Shown piece by piece: positions 5,283 through 8,420 of a stretch of DNA of 8,420 nt. The translations under genes were made by a program, and so were the position numbers. Source of the DNA: an uncultured Clostridia bacterium (GTDB taxonomy: Bacteria > Bacillota > Clostridia > Christensenellales > Borkfalkiaceae); assembly GCA_934249265.1 (NCBI GenBank), contig CAKQKQ010000077.1:1-8420 (forward strand), read 5' to 3'. Numbering within the stretch: position 1 is the stretch's first letter; every line of letters begins with the position of its first letter. The notes beneath the pieces were generated by a model. The model was not told the DNA's origin, did no database searches, and saw nothing but the letters and a program-made list of their open reading frames with translations.

Positions 5283-7301
5283 TTATTTAGCCAAATCGGA
5301 ATATACTTTACTGCTGATTGTGATTTTATCCATATATCCGTTGATGAAACTCGATGCCCTTACGTTTACTTCGCTTGAAGTGATCGCCTCGAGTTTAACC
5401 TTTCTGAAAAGGTATGCGGTAGAACCCTCTACGCTTAATTCGCTTTCAAAAAGAGCCTTATTGTTTACGTACTTGTCGTCAAGATCGGTAATTGCTTTTG
5501 TGCATACCATTACGTGATAACCGTATTCGGTAGGAACGATGGTGTATGCGCCCGCACCTTGAGCAACGAGGTCTCTTGCGGCGTTTGCAAAGTTTTTAAC
5601 GTACTTCGTTGCGCTTGTCGAGGGAGAATAAACGAAACCGTAAGTGGTGTCGAAACCGCCCGCATTTGAATCGCTGAACGCAAACATTACGTCTTTAAAT
5701 ACGTTGTAATAATCTTCGCTGTAAGTCAATTTATTGATCGAAGAAGTGTCGTTTTCTTTGTAATATACGGCGTTCATTCCGAGAAGGTCGGTAAAGTAAG
5801 TTTGATAGAAATCTTTGAAAGCATAAGTCGTGGGCATAATGCTGTCGAAACTCCAAAGCGTCTTTTTAAGACCGTTGTCTTGCTCTTCTTCTCTCGAGTT
5901 AGCACCCAAAAGCGTGCCGTCGAAAGCGGAAAGTGCGTTAAGCGCGTTTGTCTTTAAAGTTTCGTCTGTTACGTCAACCGAGTAAAGGTACTTTTCGTCG
6001 AAAGTAAACTTACCCGTGGTTTCGTCGTAAGTACCGTAATTGTTTTGAATCCAAGTTTTTCTTTGGTCGTTTACGGTAATTCTGCCGAGCATTTCTTCTT
6101 TATATGCGTCAACTTCTTCTTTAGTAACGTTGGTTTCGCCTTCTTTAGCGGTGATCGCCGCTTTGATTTCTTCCGAATAAGGAAGCAATACGTGCGAAAC
6201 GTAACCGTAACCCGCAAGCGGATTATATACAACGAAAGACTTGTCGCTTACTTTGTCAAGAGCCGTTTCATAGTCGGAAAGCGAGCCTTGGTAAGTACCC
6301 TTTTGCCAACTGTACATCGACTTATAATCGTCGTAAAGCGCGTCTTTATCGAGGTTTCTTTCGATATCGTCGTTGAGATAATCTTCGTATTTGCTTACGA
6401 TAAGGCTGTTCTTTTGATTTTCCAATGCGTTTTTGAAATAAGTATATTTCAATACGTCTTCGATAGCATAAGTTTCGTTAGACGAGATAATACCGCTGTT
6501 TTTAAGGTTGGTAATAGCCTCGTTTAAAGCCTTTTTGCTTTCTTTATCGGAAATTTCAAAAGTATAAGTATCGTAAACCGCTTTGTTGAGGGCGTAAAGC
6601 GTGGTGTACTCCGTCTTCAACTCGTCGAGTTCTTTCTTTAAAGTAAGTGCCGCTACTTCATACTCTTCTTGAGTGGGAGTAGTTTCTTTCATTTCCTTTT
6701 CGGTAAGGCTTGTCCTGTCCTCTTCTTCTTTAGAAGGAGTCGTTCTTGCCGTGATGGAAACTTTTTCGTATTCGGTCTCTTCTTCGTCGTCTTCGTCTTT
6801 ATAAGAGTCGATTATGCTTGTGATGTTTTTCTTTACTTGGTACAAAGCGTAAGAAAGTTCGTACTCGGTAAGGAAATCGTCTACGCTCGATTTTGCCGTA
6901 AGCGTGCCGTTTGCCGTGATGGAAAGAAGCGCGTTGTCATAATCGGTAGACACCTTGGAAGAGTCCGCTTTAAGTTCGGTATATCTTTTTGCAAGTTCTA
7001 TCTTGGCATATTGAATAACGACTTGATTTTGAACAAGCGTTTTAGCGCAGTAATCGAGTGCTTGTTGTACGGTGTAGTTGTAGTTGTATACGTAATAATA
7101 TCCGTACGAGTTGAACGCGGAAACCACGTCTCTTTTGTAAATGTTGACAGCGTCAACATCGTCTTCGATTTTAACTTTAGCCACTACTTGCGCCATATCT
7201 TTGTCTTGAACGGTAGTAATCAACGAACAGCCGCTGAATACCGTGAAAAACAAAGAACAAGCAAGTACAAGAGTAACTATTTTTGACAAAATTTTCTTCA
7301 T
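5283..7301 (-). CDS. Large PrsA/SurA-like foldase lipoprotein with split parvulin domain
   Basis: This 672-residue exported lipoprotein likely assists protein folding outside the membrane. The signal peptide is KKILSK followed by a hydrophobic stretch and VFSGC, with C25 as the likely lipidated cysteine (Phe at -3 is unusual). Residues 45-165 resemble the helical SurA_N/PrsA chaperone domain (VNIYKRDVVSAF at 52-63). Residues 166-215 are acidic and probably disordered. A parvulin-like start, YVSHVLLPYSEE (367-378), and end, GGFDTTYGFVYSP (548-560) with EYGYHVMVCTK (592-602), are separated by far more than the usual length, which suggests an insertion of about 130 residues. PrsA itself is about 280-350 residues. 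The ATG at 7299-7301, with GGAG (7308-7311) six bases upstream, is preferred to one 14 codons earlier because it starts the signal peptide directly. It follows mfd, as prsA-type genes often do in Firmicutes. Isomerase activity is not assured. Confidence 0.8.
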   Translation of the reverse strand: MKKILSKIVTLVLACSLFFTVFSGCSLITTVQDKDMAQVVAKVKIEDDVDAVNIYKRDVVSAFNSYGYYYVYNYNYTVQQALDYCAKTLVQNQVVIQYAKIELAKRYTELKADSSKVSTDYDNALLSITANGTLTAKSSVDDFLTEYELSYALYQVKKNITSIIDSYKDEDDEEETEYEKVSITARTTPSKEEEDRTSLTEKEMKETTPTQEEYEVAALTLKKELDELKTEYTTLYALNKAVYDTYTFEISDKESKKALNEAITNLKNSGIISSNETYAIEDVLKYTYFKNALENQKNSLIVSKYEDYLNDDIERNLDKDALYDDYKSMYSWQKGTYQGSLSDYETALDKVSDKSFVVYNPLAGYGYVSHVLLPYSEEIKAAITAKEGETNVTKEEVDAYKEEMLGRITVNDQRKTWIQNNYGTYDETTGKFTFDEKYLYSVDVTDETLKTNALNALSAFDGTLLGANSREEEQDNGLKKTLWSFDSIMPTTYAFKDFYQTYFTDLLGMNAVYYKENDTSSINKLTYSEDYYNVFKDVMFAFSDSNAGGFDTTYGFVYSPSTSATKYVKNFANAARDLVAQGAGAYTIVPTEYGYHVMVCTKAITDLDDKYVNNKALFESELSVEGSTAYLFRKVKLEAITSSEVNVRASSFINGYMDKITISSKVYSDLAK

Positions 7302-7608
7302 AAGATTCTCCGAAAAATTGCTTAAATTTGTATATTGCGTCAAAGGGGTATAATTCCACCTTTTACTATTACTTAATTATTATACTAAAAATTTCAATAT
7401 AATGCAATACTTTTTCGTAAAGTTTTGCAATAAATAATTTTATTTTACCCTAATTTCGTTTTTTTTACACGGTTTAGTCTTTTTACGACGAGCAAATTTT
7501 GTCGCTTATAAAACCTTACGCAAGTATTATACTCTTCGCCTCGCCTTGTAAAAACGAAACTCTTTTTTATTCGTCCGCTTTACACTCTCGCTTTAATTGC
7601 CGCGCATT
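7302..7608. other. Spacer between mfd and the PrsA-like gene
   Basis: This 307-base AT-rich spacer has no open frame with a plausible start site and no convincing terminator after mfd, so read-through from mfd is possible. An 11-base near-palindrome AGTATTATACT sits at 7523-7533. Apart from the promoter at 7379-7407 I see nothing else in it. Confidence 0.5.
7379..7407 (-). promoter_or_regulatory. Possible promoter of the PrsA-like gene
   Basis: On the minus strand a perfect TATAAT (7379-7384) lies 17 bases after TTGCAT (7402-7407, 3 of 6 to consensus). The predicted start point near 7372 would give a leader of about 70 nt before the ATG at 7301. The -10 is strong and the -35 weak. Confidence 0.5.
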
Positions 7609-8420
7609 TCAGCCGATAAGAAACGAATATACTTCGTCGAGTCTGTCTTCCGGACAGTCCGCTTTGTCGGTAAACACGATTACGGGGTTTGCCTCAAACG
7701 TGAGTTTGCATTTATCCTTATAATCCGAAAGCGACTTGTTGAGTTTTTCGTTATTTAACGAATTTATGTCTTTAAGTGTAATTTCGGCGGTGTTTTTAGA
7801 GACGAATATTTTAATTATTCCGTAATCTGCAGCCGCCACCTTTAAAAGTGCGATGGAAATTAAGTTTTCCGCCTCGAGCGGGAGTTCGCCGTAGTTTTCG
7901 GTCATCGAGCCGACTACTCTGTTTTTGTCCGCCTCGTTTCTTATTTCGGCAATTTGCTTATAACATTCCATTCTCATCGCCGAATTGCTTATATATCCCT
8001 CGGGAATAAACGCGGTAAGCCTTATGTCGAGTTCTATCTCGTAATTTTTCACCACTTCGCCGAGTTGCTCTTTTAAAAGTTTTGAATAAAGTTCGTAACC
8101 GATTTTATCCATATGCCCGTGCTGTTCTCTGCCGAGCACGTTGCCCGCACCCCTTATTTCGAGGTCTCGAAGGGCGATTTTGTATCCGCTGCCCATTTCG
8201 GTAAATTCCATAAGCGCGTTTAATCTGCTGTAAGCCTCGCCCGTAAGCACTTTGTTGGGCGAATAGGTAAAATACGCGTGCGCCATTCTGTCGCTTCTGC
8301 CCACTCTTCCTTTAAGTTGATAAAGGGTGGAAAGTCCCAATTTGTCGGCGTCGATTACTATAATCGTGTTGGCGTTGGGCAAATCGATGCCGTTTTCTAT
8401 AATTGTGGTTGAGACAAGCA
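7609..8420 (-). CDS. mfd: Transcription-repair coupling factor Mfd, C-terminal part
   Basis: Mfd is the ATP-driven DNA translocase that removes RNA polymerase stalled at lesions and recruits UvrA. Only about 270 C-terminal residues of a protein of roughly 1,150 are present, because the gene runs off the right edge; the frame is open up to base 8420. Helicase motif V is seen in STTIIENGIDLPNANTI (about 8368-8412) and motif VI in QLKGRVGRSDR. The translocation (TRG) motif follows with EMGSGYKIALRDLEIRGAGN, then REQHGHMDKIGYELYSKLL. The final domain, beginning LDIRLTAFIPEGYIS, is the regulatory D7 (TRCF) domain, ending at the TGA at 7609-7611. All motifs are intact, so this is a normal functional copy. 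The TRG and D7 segments distinguish it from RecG and other helicases. Confidence 0.96.
   Translation of the reverse strand, partial: LVSTTIIENGIDLPNANTIIVIDADKLGLSTLYQLKGRVGRSDRMAHAYFTYSPNKVLTGEAYSRLNALMEFTEMGSGYKIALRDLEIRGAGNVLGREQHGHMDKIGYELYSKLLKEQLGEVVKNYEIELDIRLTAFIPEGYISNSAMRMECYKQIAEIRNEADKNRVVGSMTENYGELPLEAENLISIALLKVAAADYGIIKIFVSKNTAEITLKDINSLNNEKLNKSLSDYKDKCKLTFEANPVIVFTDKADCPEDRLDEVYSFLIG

Overview
The window looks like chromosomal DNA of a low-GC, strictly or largely anaerobic Bacillota, most likely an uncultured clostridium. The grounds are an oxygen-sensitive class III ribonucleotide reductase (nrdD) with NrdR-type boxes upstream, an mfd gene followed by a PrsA-like foldase lipoprotein (a familiar Clostridia/Bacilli order), GGAG-type ribosome binding sites, and AT-rich spacers. 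The taxonomic call is inference. All six genes lie on the minus strand. I found no tRNA, rRNA, CRISPR array, insertion sequence or phage gene.

Layout from left to right, which is the reverse of transcription. (1) 1-530: the N-terminal 176 codons of nrdD. (2) 531-1495: about 965 bases of very AT-rich non-coding DNA. It holds the nrdD leader hairpin, a good promoter, two pairs of NrdR-like boxes, degenerate A-rich repeats, an intrinsic terminator and a 14-bp nested inverted repeat. (3) 1496-3727: a two-gene operon. The first gene is a COG0523 (CobW/P47K) metallochaperone GTPase carrying seven tandem Cys-Cys-His-His4-Asp repeats. The second is a divergent COG0523-like GTPase fused to a DUF1980/TIGR03943 (YcgQ-type) C-terminal domain. 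(4) 3728-3975: the operon's upstream spacer, with a near-perfect 24-bp palindrome and an extra inverted half-site. (5) 3976-5157: a cation diffusion facilitator whose membrane site looks like the manganese type. (6) 5158-5282: its promoter, and the terminator of the next gene. (7) 5283-7301: a large lipoprotein with an apparently split parvulin domain. (8) 7302-7608: spacer with a promoter. (9) 7609-8420: the C-terminal third or so of mfd.

Functionally, the centre of the window (1496-5157) reads as a metal-homeostasis island: two G3E-type GTPases, one with an extreme His/Cys/Asp metal-binding tract, next to a CDF metal exporter. The flanks are housekeeping genes: DNA precursor synthesis, transcription-coupled repair and extracytoplasmic protein folding. 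The features most worth a second look are the metal-binding repeat tract, the GTPase-DUF1980 fusion, the operator-like palindrome in front of that operon, the double NrdR-box arrangement, and the insertion-split parvulin.
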